Positions 56,775-64,000 of a stretch of DNA of 64,000 nt are shown piece after piece. The DNA is from Vibrio mimicus CAIM 602. Its GTDB lineage: Bacteria; Pseudomonadota; Gammaproteobacteria; Enterobacterales; Vibrionaceae. The first letter of the stretch is position 1; each line of letters starts with the position of its first letter. The position numbers and the translations under genes are program-made. Where the stretch lies: NCBI RefSeq assembly GCF_000338875.1, contig NZ_AOMO01000044.1, forward strand, positions 186,001 to 250,000, written 5' to 3'. The notes under the pieces were generated by a model, which was not told the DNA's origin, made no database searches, and was given only the letters and a program-made list of their open reading frames with translations.

Positions 56775-56845
56775 GTGTTCGCATAGACACAAGAAACAAG
56801 TTGCGGATGTATAAATACTTTACAGCGTGTAACTATGCGTGACAC
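56775..56845. promoter_or_regulatory. Promoter with two operator-like palindromes for the island operon
   Basis: Two related sites: GTGTTCGCATAGACAC (56775-56790) and GTGTAACTATGCGTGACAC (56827-56845). Each has GTGT and ACAC ends around a core CGCATAG or CTATGCG, so the cores are inverted copies of each other, 46 bases apart. Between them, on the minus strand, a TATACA-type -10 is visible at about 56808-56813. The layout fits repression by the operon's own XRE protein. Confidence 0.6.
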
Positions 56846-57353
56846 GTTTTGGGGCTGGGATATCTAAAATTTCTCAAACAGATTCTGCGGAACTTTTATA
56901 AGAGCAGTAGAGGCTTCCATGTATTGCACTTCACAATCCAAAGTTAAGATATTTAATCCCGAATGAATCACATCAGTAAAATTGGGAAGAATAAAATTCA
57001 GTTACGGCAGGGGGATATTCCTACTGGAAACTAACTTTAGGGCGTAAGCGCTTCAGGGAGAGTGTTTTGAATGCTCTACCGAAAATTCTGCATCAAATTA
57101 ACCTGATACCACGGAGCGAATATGCTTAGAATTGTTCAAAACTGTGCATCTAAGCCACCACAAAAAGCGGTGGCTGATTACGTTTTGAGATACCAAAAGT
57201 TATCCTTGAATAGCTAATTTAGCAAAGTCACTGACTCAGAATTGTCCATAAGTGATTCAGTGTGAATATGAATCACAACTCATATTTGGCTGTTAATGCA
57301 AGTAAAATTCTATTTCCTCCTCTTAAAAGAGAGTAATAAGGCGTTCCTTAAAA
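56846..57353. other. Mostly non-coding right flank of the island
   Basis: About 500 bases, AT-rich, between the island promoter and the tkt terminator. It holds the short ORF at 57122 and stem-loops: AGCCACC/GGTGGCT around 57152-57174 and TGATTCA/TGAATCA at 57253-57275. No tRNA, integrase or terminal repeat was recognised. It could include an unannotated RNA. Confidence 0.45.
57122..57217 (+). CDS. Possible 31-residue small protein
   Basis: ATG with a good ribosome binding site (GGAG at 57113-57116, five-base spacing). The product starts MLRIVQNCASKPPQKAVADY and ends with VLRYQKLSLNS. Divergent from the island operon. No membrane segment, one cysteine. It could be an antitoxin, a peptide substrate for the radical SAM enzyme, or chance. 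Low confidence. Confidence 0.25.
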   Translation: MLRIVQNCASKPPQKAVADYVLRYQKLSLNS

Positions 57354-57384
57354 CAAAAAAATCCCGCCGCAGCGGGATTTTTTA
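57354..57384. terminator. Terminator of tkt
   Basis: AAAAAAATCCCGC-CGCA-GCGGGATTTTTTA, symmetrical, so functional in both directions. It lies 40 bases past the tkt stop and marks the right end of the variable block. Confidence 0.85.
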
Positions 57385-57423
57385 TCGTCTATTTTTCTTT
57401 GCTGCACAAAGAATGCCTTTCAA

Positions 57424-59418
57424 TTACGCCAGCAGTTCTTTGGCTTGTTTCACTACGTTCTCGGTAGTGAAGCCAAACAGTTTGAACAGCTCACCCGCTG
57501 GCGCTGATTCACCAAAGCTGGTCATACCGATGATGCGACCACCAAAGCCGACATACTTGTACCAGAAGTCGGCAATGCCCGCTTCAATCGCGATACGCTT
57601 AGTCACTGCCGCTGGCAGAACTGCTTCACGGTAAGCGGCATCTTGCTTATCAAATGCATCGGTGGATGGCATAGACACCACGCGAACCGCTTTACCTTCA
57701 GCGCTCAGTTGCTCGTAAGCGGCAACCGCGAGTTCCACTTCAGAGCCTGTCGCAATCAGGATAAGCTCAGGTTGACCTGCGCAATCTTTCAGGATGTAAC
57801 CGCCTTTGGCGATGTTCGCGACTTGCTCAGCACTGCGTGGTTGCTGCGCGAGGTTTTGACGCGAGAAAATCAGCGCTGATGGCGCGTCTTTACGCTCAAT
57901 CGCCAGTTTCCAAGCCACTGCCGATTCTACTTGGTCACATGGACGCCATGTGCTCATGTTTGGCGTCATACGCAGGGAAGCGATTTGCTCAACTGGTTGG
58001 TGGGTTGGACCATCTTCACCCAGACCAATCGAGTCATGGGTGTACACTTGGATGTTTTGCACTTTCATCAGTGCCGCCATACGCATGGCGTTACGCGCGT
58101 ATTCCATGAACATCAGGAAGGTCGCACCGTAAGGCACAAAACCACCGTGCAGCGCGATACCGTTGATGATGGCGGTCATACCAAACTCACGCACACCGTA
58201 GTGGATGTAGTTACCAGAGAAGTCGCTTGCTTCTAACGACTTAGAACCCGACCACATGGTGAGGTTAGAAGGCGCTAGGTCGGCTGAACCGCCCATAAAT
58301 TCTGGTAGCAATTTGCCGAACGCTTCCAACGCATTTTGTGATGCTTTACGTGATGCGATGTTGGCTGGGTTGGCTTGCAGTTCAGCGATGATTGCGCTGG
58401 TGGCTGCTTCCCAGTTGGCTGGCAGTTCACCGGCTACACGGCGCTTGTATTCCGCAGCTTCGGCTGGGTAAGCTTTCGCGTAAGCCGCGAATTTCTCATC
58501 CCAAGCCGCTTCTTTGCTTGCACCTGCTGTTTTGGCATCCCACTCGGCGTAGATGTCAGCCGGGATTTCAAACGGAGCGTATTCCCAACCCAAGAATTCA
58601 CGGGCGGCTTTGATTTCATCGTTGCCCAGAGGCGCACCGTGACAATCGTGCGAGCCCGCTTTGTTTGGAGAGCCGAAACCGATGATGGTTTTGGTACAAA
58701 TCAGCGTTGGGCGAGACGTTTCTGCTTTCGCCGCTTCAATCGCAGCGTTAATTGCATCTGCATCGTGGCCGTCAACCGCAGGGATCACATGCCAACCGTA
58801 GGCTTCAAAACGTTTTGGCGTGTCGTCTGAGAACCAGCCTTCCACGTGACCGTCGATAGAGATACCGTTGTCATCCCAGAACGCAATCAGTTTGCCCAGA
58901 CCCAGCGTACCCGCCAGTGAACAGGCTTCATGCGAAATGCCTTCCATCAAACAGCCGTCACCCATGAATACATAAGTGAAGTGGTCAACGATGTCGTGAC
59001 CCGGTTTGTTGAACTGCGCTGCCAGTGCTTTCTCTGCAATCGCCATACCTACGGCATTGGTGATGCCTTGACCCAGTGGGCCAGTAGTAGTCTCGATGCC
59101 TGGTGCATAACCGTATTCTGGGTGACCCGGCGTTTTTGAGTGCAGTTGACGGAAGTTTTTCAAATCGTCAATCGACAGCTCGTAGCCGCTCAGGTGCAGC
59201 AGCGAGTAAATCAGCATTGAGCCGTGGCCGTTAGACAGTACGAAACGGTCGCGGTCAGCCCAATTTGGGTTTTGTGGGTTGTGGTTTAAGTGTGAACGCC
59301 ACAGCACTTCGGCGATATCCGCCATGCCCATTGGGGCTCCCGGGTGGCCAGAGTTAGCTTTTTGAACGCCGTCCATGCTCAGGGCACGGATAGCATTGGC
59401 AAGTTGTTTGCGATTCAT
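57424..59418 (-). CDS. tkt: Transketolase
   Basis: 664 residues from the ATG at 59418 ([20 protein letters not shown]), which aligns with the usual transketolase start; upstream in-frame ATGs are less likely. Thiamine diphosphate-binding segments: [52 protein letters not shown] and the C-terminal [20 protein letters not shown]. Transfers two-carbon units in the pentose phosphate pathway. Downstream of talB, with a hairpin between. Confidence 0.95.
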   Translation of the reverse strand: MNRKQLANAIRALSMDGVQKANSGHPGAPMGMADIAEVLWRSHLNHNPQNPNWADRDRFVLSNGHGSMLIYSLLHLSGYELSIDDLKNFRQLHSKTPGHPEYGYAPGIETTTGPLGQGITNAVGMAIAEKALAAQFNKPGHDIVDHFTYVFMGDGCLMEGISHEACSLAGTLGLGKLIAFWDDNGISIDGHVEGWFSDDTPKRFEAYGWHVIPAVDGHDADAINAAIEAAKAETSRPTLICTKTIIGFGSPNKAGSHDCHGAPLGNDEIKAAREFLGWEYAPFEIPADIYAEWDAKTAGASKEAAWDEKFAAYAKAYPAEAAEYKRRVAGELPANWEAATSAIIAELQANPANIASRKASQNALEAFGKLLPEFMGGSADLAPSNLTMWSGSKSLEASDFSGNYIHYGVREFGMTAIINGIALHGGFVPYGATFLMFMEYARNAMRMAALMKVQNIQVYTHDSIGLGEDGPTHQPVEQIASLRMTPNMSTWRPCDQVESAVAWKLAIERKDAPSALIFSRQNLAQQPRSAEQVANIAKGGYILKDCAGQPELILIATGSEVELAVAAYEQLSAEGKAVRVVSMPSTDAFDKQDAAYREAVLPAAVTKRIAIEAGIADFWYKYVGFGGRIIGMTSFGESAPAGELFKLFGFTTENVVKQAKELLA

Positions 59419-59482
59419 AGTGTTACTCATTTCAATAAAGGAGGTTGAACAGAGTGCGTTCAACAAAAATAAAAAGCAGAAA

Positions 59483-59504
59483 GAAGCGAGCCGGAGCTCG
59501 CTTC
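59483..59504 (-). terminator. Hairpin/attenuator between talB and tkt
   Basis: A perfect nine-base-pair stem GAAGCGAGC-CGGA-GCTCGCTTC is followed on the minus strand by a T-rich run. Located just after the talB stop. Probably a partial terminator that sets the talB:tkt ratio, or a full terminator with a separate tkt promoter. Confidence 0.75.
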
Positions 59505-59514
59505 AAAATCAGGA

Positions 59515-60465
59515 TTACAGCTTAGCAGCGATCATCGCTTCCAGTTTGCCTTGGTCAACCGCGAAGTTACGGATGCCTTCAGCCAGCTTCTCAACGGCCA
59601 TAGCGTCTAGGTTGTGTTCCCACAGGAATTCGCTGTGCGTCATTGGCGCAGGGCGAGCTTTCGTGCCTTGTGAATCAACCAGTTTCTCAACTACTTCACC
59701 TTCAGCGGCTTCAAGTTCAGCCAGTAGAGAAGGCGCGATAGTCAGGCGGTCACAACCAGCCAGTTCTAGGATCTCGCCGATGTTACGGAAGCTTGCACCC
59801 ATTACGACAGTTTTGTAGCCATGCTCTTTGTAGTAGTTGTAGATCTTGGTTACTGACAGCACACCTGGGTCTTCATTTGCTGCGAAATCACGGCCTTCTT
59901 TGGCTTTGTACCAGTCCATGATGCGGCCAACGAAAGGAGAGATCAGGAACACGCCTGCTTCAGCACACGCACGCGCTTGTGCGAAAGAGAACAGCAGAGT
60001 CAGGTTACAGTTGATGCCTTCTTTCTCAAGAATTTCCGCAGCGCGGATGCCTTCCCAAGTTGAAGCCAGTTTGATCAGGATACGATCGTTGGTGATGCCA
60101 GCATCGTTGTACATTTTTACTAGCTGACGTGCTTTAGCAACGCTGCGTTCCATATCGTAAGAAAGACGTGCGTCAACTTCAGTAGAGATACGGCCCGGAA
60201 TGGTTTTTAGGATTTCTTTACCGATGTTAACCGCCAGCATGTCACAAGTGTCTTGTACTTGTTGTGCTTTGTCGTTGCTTTGAGTTTTTGCGTAGGCGAT
60301 AGCTTGATCAATCAGAGGTGCGTATTCAGCAATCTGCGCAGCTTTAAGAATCAGAGAAGGGTTAGTTGTTGCGTCTTCTGGCTGGTATTTTTTGATTGCA
60401 TCAATTTCACCAGTGTCAGCCACTACTGTGGTCAGTTTACGAAGTTGCGCTAATTTATTGCTCAT
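59515..60465 (-). CDS. talB: Transaldolase
   Basis: 316 residues, same length class as E. coli TalB (317). Catalytic Schiff-base lysine in [20 protein letters not shown], plus the start [20 protein letters not shown] and [20 protein letters not shown]. Transfers a dihydroxyacetone unit between sugar phosphates, notably sedoheptulose-7-phosphate. Divergent from the SorC regulator. Confidence 0.95.
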   Translation of the reverse strand: MSNKLAQLRKLTTVVADTGEIDAIKKYQPEDATTNPSLILKAAQIAEYAPLIDQAIAYAKTQSNDKAQQVQDTCDMLAVNIGKEILKTIPGRISTEVDARLSYDMERSVAKARQLVKMYNDAGITNDRILIKLASTWEGIRAAEILEKEGINCNLTLLFSFAQARACAEAGVFLISPFVGRIMDWYKAKEGRDFAANEDPGVLSVTKIYNYYKEHGYKTVVMGASFRNIGEILELAGCDRLTIAPSLLAELEAAEGEVVEKLVDSQGTKARPAPMTHSEFLWEHNLDAMAVEKLAEGIRNFAVDQGKLEAMIAAKL

Positions 60466-60956
60466 TTCGATTGTCCTATTTCGTTGGGCTTATCTGCCGA
60501 TGAAGGTCAGATAGGGCAAGCAGTTGAATGACTCAATATCTCTATTGAAGAAGAGTGCGAGTCAGTAAATGCAAAATTTTCAGCGCCCGAACTTTTGCTC
60601 TGAACATTTGCTCGTTCGCTGAGTAAATGATGGAGCCATATTTATCTTATCTGTGGGGAAAGTCAATTCAACAACCCAGTTTATGACGCGTTGAACGGAG
60701 TTTTTTTCGCCCTGCGAAGCCCTTATTGTCATTAAATCGTTTGCTCAAATTTGAGGTGAACGGAAGTACCTCGATCTTGGTTGCTTATCTTGAGTGAGAA
60801 AATGTTATGACTAAGATCATTTGCTCACTTCTGAAAGATGAGTAACATAGCGCGCATTCTTGTTTTGAACACGAACTGTGTTTAGAACGCAACGCTGGTT
60901 TATAAACCATGTTTGTGGGACGGATAAAAAGTCGCTGCTACAGAAAGGATAGCACC
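60466..60956. promoter_or_regulatory. talB/SorC divergent control region with repeated TTTGCTC motifs
   Basis: Four copies of TTTGCTC at 60594-60600, 60607-60613, 60740-60746 and 60820-60826. The second is half of an inverted repeat, ATTTGCTC-(7)-GAGTAAAT, at 60606-60628. The third overlaps the palindrome TCAAATTTGA. These are candidate operators for the adjacent SorC-family regulator. No ORF lies in the region. Confidence 0.55.
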
Positions 60957-61949
60957 ATGAGTCAAATTCCAGAGATTTCGGTTGAAAGTACCGATCTGCT
61001 GACTGAAATCGCCGTCTCTTACTATCAAGATGGCGCAACACAGGAAGAGATTTCCAAAAAGTACGCGATCTCGCGGGCCAAAGTGGGTCGTTTACTCAAA
61101 CAAGCCCGTGATGAAGGGATAGTCGAAATTACCGTGAAGTACCATCCGGTGTTTAGCGCCAAAATCGAGCAACGTTTGATTGAGCGTTTTGGTGTGCGCC
61201 GCGCCCTGATTGCGCTTGATCAGCCAAATGATGAAGCGCAGCGCCAACAAGTAGCGGGTTTGGTGTCCAACTATCTCACCAGTACGCTAAAAAACGGCAT
61301 GGTGGTGACCGTTGGGCAGGGGCGTAATGTGTCGGCCGTAGCACACCATGTTGGGGTGATCACTCCACGAGATTGCAAATTTGTGTGCAGCATCGGGGGG
61401 ATTCACCCACGCGGCGGCATGTTTAACGCCGACCATATTTGCCGCCAGCTAGCCAAAAAATACGGCGGCAGTTCGGAAACCTTGTACGCGCCGGCCTACG
61501 CAGAAAACCCGGAGCAGAAACGGGTGTTCATGCAAAATAGCACGGTGAAGCAAACGCTCGATCTTGCTCGTAAAGCGGACATTGCATTGGTCGGGATTGG
61601 GGATATGAGTGAAAACAGCTACATGGTTGACCTTGGCTGGTTTACGCCGGAAGAAGTGGTGCAATCACGCTTAAGTCAAGGTGTGGTCGGTGATTTCGCA
61701 GGGCATGACTTTTTTGATGTGCACGGACGCATCGCGAATACCGTGATGAATGACCGTGTGATTGGTTTGGGGATTGATGAGTTCCGCCCAATTGCCGAAG
61801 TGATCGCGATTGCGGCGGAAAACAGTAAACCGCTTGCTCTTTTGGGCGCACTGCGCACCGGTGCGATTGATGTGATCGCGACCAGTGTGAGTAACGCTTT
61901 GACCGTGCTCAACTTAGATGAGCAGATGCAAACGGCATTAAGTTCATAA
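60957..61949 (+). CDS. SorC/DeoR-type sugar-phosphate-responsive regulator
   Basis: 330 residues from the ATG at 60957 (AAAGGATAGCACC upstream). N-terminal helix-turn-helix (DGATQEEISKKYAISRAKVG, then RLLKQARDEGIV). C-terminal SorC sugar-binding domain with FVCSIGGIHPRGGMFNADHI, VGIGDMSENSYMVDLGWF, VVGDFAGHDFFDVHG and LGALRTGAIDVIATS. Family members sense phosphosugars. Divergence from talB-tkt suggests it controls the pentose phosphate genes. Confidence 0.9.
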   Translation: MSQIPEISVESTDLLTEIAVSYYQDGATQEEISKKYAISRAKVGRLLKQARDEGIVEITVKYHPVFSAKIEQRLIERFGVRRALIALDQPNDEAQRQQVAGLVSNYLTSTLKNGMVVTVGQGRNVSAVAHHVGVITPRDCKFVCSIGGIHPRGGMFNADHICRQLAKKYGGSSETLYAPAYAENPEQKRVFMQNSTVKQTLDLARKADIALVGIGDMSENSYMVDLGWFTPEEVVQSRLSQGVVGDFAGHDFFDVHGRIANTVMNDRVIGLGIDEFRPIAEVIAIAAENSKPLALLGALRTGAIDVIATSVSNALTVLNLDEQMQTALSS

Positions 61950-62072
61950 GGTTGAATGAAATCGATGAAAAAGCGAGTCAGTTTTTAACACTGGCTCGCA
62001 TGTTCTGCATGTTTTTTAGTCAAGTCTACGTAAATTTGCTGTATTGGAGGCAGTGAAACGGAGGCTCTAAAT

Positions 62073-63368
62073 ATGAAAAAAACAGTCATTGCTACCGCGT
62101 TATTTACTGCATTGTGCAGCCATGCGGTGCTCGCTAATCAACCTGTGGTCGCGGGGTATTTTGCCGATTGGCAATACGCCAATTCAGCCAATCCCTACGT
62201 TGTAAAAGATATTCCTGCCGAGAACCTGACTCATGTGATCTACGCGTTTTTGAGCATGTGTGGCCCGCACAAAGGCGCGAATGAAACGGTACAAAAACTG
62301 GTCGCTGAGCAGTGTAAAGGCAAGCCAGATTTCACCGCCATTGTGGTGGATACAGAAGCGGCGTTGGAGAAAGACTTTGGCGCAGTCAAAGTGAATGTTC
62401 CTTACAAAGGCCACTTTGCTCAGTTAGCACAGTTGAAAGCGGATCATCCACAACTGAAAATTTTGCCTTCCTTTGGTGGCTGGACCATGTCAGAGCCATT
62501 CCACGCAATGGCGAAAGATCCTAAATCGATCGAGCAGTTTGCCAAAACGGCAGCTCAGTTAATCGCGCAGTACGATTTCTTTGATGGTGTGGATCTCGAT
62601 TGGGAATACCCCGGTGGCGGCGGCTTAACCACCTCACCTTGGAACCCTGAAACCAAGCTTAGCGATGAGCAAATGGCCACAGAAAAAGCCGCATTCACCC
62701 ACTTAGTGAAAACTCTGCGTGCGGAATTGGATGCGTTAGGCAAAACTAAACAGCGTGAATATGAGCTTTCCACTGCGGTCGGTGTTGGCGCAAAAGCGGC
62801 GCAAATTGATTGGCCAGCCGCAGCGCCTTATTTAACCAACATGTTTGCCATGACTTACGATTACCTTGGCGGATGGGGGCCACAAACGGGTCACGTTACT
62901 AATTTGCACGCCACCGAACGTAGTTGGTGGGGAATGGGCTCGGATGTGTTTATTAATCAGATGATCGAGCTGGGCATCCCACGTGAAAAATTGGTGATTG
63001 GTGCGGCTTATTACGGTCGTGGCTGGCAAGGTACCAAAGAGTATGACGGTGGTTTGCCCACTGCGGAGCTAAGCTCCGAGCAGGGTGCGCAGTTTGGCAC
63101 GACCGAAAATGGTTACTTCATGTATTGGGATTTGATGAATAACTACACGGCGCAGCAAGGCTATCAATATCATTATGACGAAGCCTCACACGCACCGTAC
63201 TTGTGGAACCCTGAGAAGAAAGTCTTCATCAGTTTTGAAGATGAACGCTCGGTAGCCGCGAAAGCCAAATGGGCGAAAGAGCAAAAGCTCGGTGGTATTT
63301 TCACTTGGGAACTCTCTGGCGATCCATCTGGCAAGCTGACTCAAACCATGTTTGAATCGATCAAATAA
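62073..63368 (+). CDS. GH18 chitinase, secreted
   Basis: 431 residues. Signal peptide cleaved near Ala21 (SHAVLA|NQPVVAGYF). A family 18 TIM barrel with SFGGWTMS (motif SxGG) and the catalytic DxxDxDxE at Asp171, Asp174, Asp176 and Glu178 (DGVDLDWEYP), then MTYDYLGGWG and the late Trp in GIFTWELSGDPSGKL. No chitin-binding module is visible, so it is a compact catalytic domain. Hydrolyses chitin or chito-oligosaccharides outside the cell or in the periplasm. Followed by a terminator. Confidence 0.93.
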   Translation: MKKTVIATALFTALCSHAVLANQPVVAGYFADWQYANSANPYVVKDIPAENLTHVIYAFLSMCGPHKGANETVQKLVAEQCKGKPDFTAIVVDTEAALEKDFGAVKVNVPYKGHFAQLAQLKADHPQLKILPSFGGWTMSEPFHAMAKDPKSIEQFAKTAAQLIAQYDFFDGVDLDWEYPGGGGLTTSPWNPETKLSDEQMATEKAAFTHLVKTLRAELDALGKTKQREYELSTAVGVGAKAAQIDWPAAAPYLTNMFAMTYDYLGGWGPQTGHVTNLHATERSWWGMGSDVFINQMIELGIPREKLVIGAAYYGRGWQGTKEYDGGLPTAELSSEQGAQFGTTENGYFMYWDLMNNYTAQQGYQYHYDEASHAPYLWNPEKKVFISFEDERSVAAKAKWAKEQKLGGIFTWELSGDPSGKLTQTMFESIK

Positions 63369-63388
63369 TATTGTTGGGTACACAAAAC

Positions 63389-63414
63389 AAAGGCCACTTC
63401 AGTGGCCTTTATCT
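63389..63414 (+). terminator. Terminator of the chitinase gene
   Basis: AAAGGCCACT-TC-AGTGGCCTTTATCT, 20 bases past the stop; perfect stem. Confidence 0.85.
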
Positions 63415-63420
63415 CCTTCC

Positions 63421-63538
63421 TACTTAAAGCTGCAGCGGTGTTGGCTGCGTTCACTCACCCCAATCACATAGTTTGTCTATGCTCATGGGGAGTCACTCAC
63501 TTGCCGCCTACCTGCAACTCCAAGTAGTTTGGGTATAT
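63421..63538. repeat. ERIC element (enterobacterial repetitive intergenic consensus)
   Basis: About 118 bases with the ERIC pattern: AGCTGCAGC near the left, TTGGCTGCGTTCACTCACCC, a central CAATCACATAG / CTATGCTCATGGGGA inversion, TCACTCACTTGCCGCC, CCTGCAACT and a right end GTAGTTTGGGTATAT. ERIC repeats (about 127 bases) are known in Vibrio as well as enterobacteria; they are non-autonomous and transcribed. Confidence 0.85.
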
Positions 63539-63565
63539 TATTTCTAATGTTTGTATGTTTAGACA

Positions 63566-64000
63566 TTACTCAATCGGCAGATCTTGCCGTTGTCCCCATT
63601 CTGTCCACGAACCATCGTAAACCGAGAGGTTTTGATAGCCGCACACATACGCCGCGAGCAGCACAATACATGCGGTCACGCCTGAGCCACAGCTAAACAG
63701 ATATTCTTGGGCGGTGTCGGGCAACATATGAGTCAGTAGCGGGCGTAGCTCGGCTTGCTCTTTTAGCTTGTGACCAGTGATGAGTTCTGCAAAAGGCAAG
63801 CAGGATGAGCCGGGAATATGCCCACTGCGCACGCCGGGGCGAGGTTCTGGCACTTCACCGAAAAAGCGCGCTAATCCGCGAGCATCAATGGTTTGGCTAT
63901 GTGGATTATCGATCTGTTTGAGAACATAACTCGCATCAACAAAGGCTTGTGGGTTGAGTTTGCCGTCAAAGTTCCCTTTTGTTGTGGGTTCACGATAGTT
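63566..64000 (-). CDS. sseA: Thiosulfate/3-mercaptopyruvate sulfurtransferase, 3' part
   Basis: About 145 residues visible, running off the right edge. The C-terminal rhodanese domain has IDARGLARFFGEVPEPRPGV, RSGHIPGSSCLPF and the active-site loop FSCGSGVTACIVLLA, whose CGSGVTA is characteristic of SseA-type 3-mercaptopyruvate sulfurtransferases. The first rhodanese domain is outside the window. Confidence 0.9.
   Translation of the reverse strand, partial: NYREPTTKGNFDGKLNPQAFVDASYVLKQIDNPHSQTIDARGLARFFGEVPEPRPGVRSGHIPGSSCLPFAELITGHKLKEQAELRPLLTHMLPDTAQEYLFSCGSGVTACIVLLAAYVCGYQNLSVYDGSWTEWGQRQDLPIE

Noticed and set aside
52338-57353. Prophage or transposon ends around the island
   Set aside because: No integrase, transposase, tRNA target or shared direct repeat could be found by eye in the two flanks.
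1-64000. CRISPR arrays, tRNA and rRNA genes
   Set aside because: No regularly spaced repeats, cloverleaf sequences or conserved rRNA segments were seen.

Overview
The window is ordinary Vibrio chromosome, very close to the small chromosome (chromosome II) of Vibrio cholerae. The evidence is gene content and order: uhpABC beside an AfuABC-type ABC transporter, an HD-GYP protein matching V-cGAP1, napFDABC divergent from narQP, dcuC, glpD, a vexLM-like RND pump, nfsB, and tkt-talB next to a SorC regulator. ERIC-type intergenic repeats are also present. There is no rRNA, tRNA, CRISPR array or recognisable transposase. All assignments come from reading the sequence and from family knowledge; no search was run.

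Layout. 1-7010 (minus): sugar-phosphate sensing (uhpABC) and a binding-protein-dependent importer (afuABC). 7311-8591: V-cGAP1-like cyclic dinucleotide phosphodiesterase. 8718-15893: periplasmic nitrate reductase and its NarQP control, with FNR-like and NarP-like sites between the divergent units. 16057-26619: serine dehydratase, DcuC, two chemoreceptors, a HAD phosphatase, an FKBP isomerase, an OmpA-like lipoprotein and GlpD. 26870-36008: a hypothetical protein, DedA with an ATP-grasp enzyme, a DinB/TANGO2/YHS/DoxX/OlsF-like operon, a glyoxalase-fold protein and an HlyD/DUF2955 pump. 36093-39426: reactive-sulfur locus (CoA-disulfide reductase-rhodanese, DUF2892, BigR-like regulator, YeeE pair). 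39533-52337: RND pump, nitroreductase and many small metabolic genes. 57424-64000: tkt, talB, SorC regulator, GH18 chitinase and a 3' piece of sseA.

The one clearly foreign block is 52.7-56.7 kb, a markedly AT-rich four-gene minus-strand operon. It encodes an XRE-HTH/PIN/ankyrin protein, a radical SAM protein with half a SPASM domain, a P-loop kinase fused to a HAD phosphatase, and a uracil-phosphoribosyltransferase-like enzyme. The genes overlap or nearly touch. The promoter carries two operator-like palindromes. I know no named system with this composition. Nucleotide or base modification under control of a PIN nuclease/regulator (defence or toxin-like) is the leading hypothesis, and is inference only.

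Six genes are interrupted: afuB, narQ (leader only), the olsF-like gene, lysR and the kinase-HAD gene by single-base indels, and the second YeeE gene by an in-frame TAG. So many one-base indels in conserved genes suggest either base-calling errors or a decaying strain; raw reads would decide.
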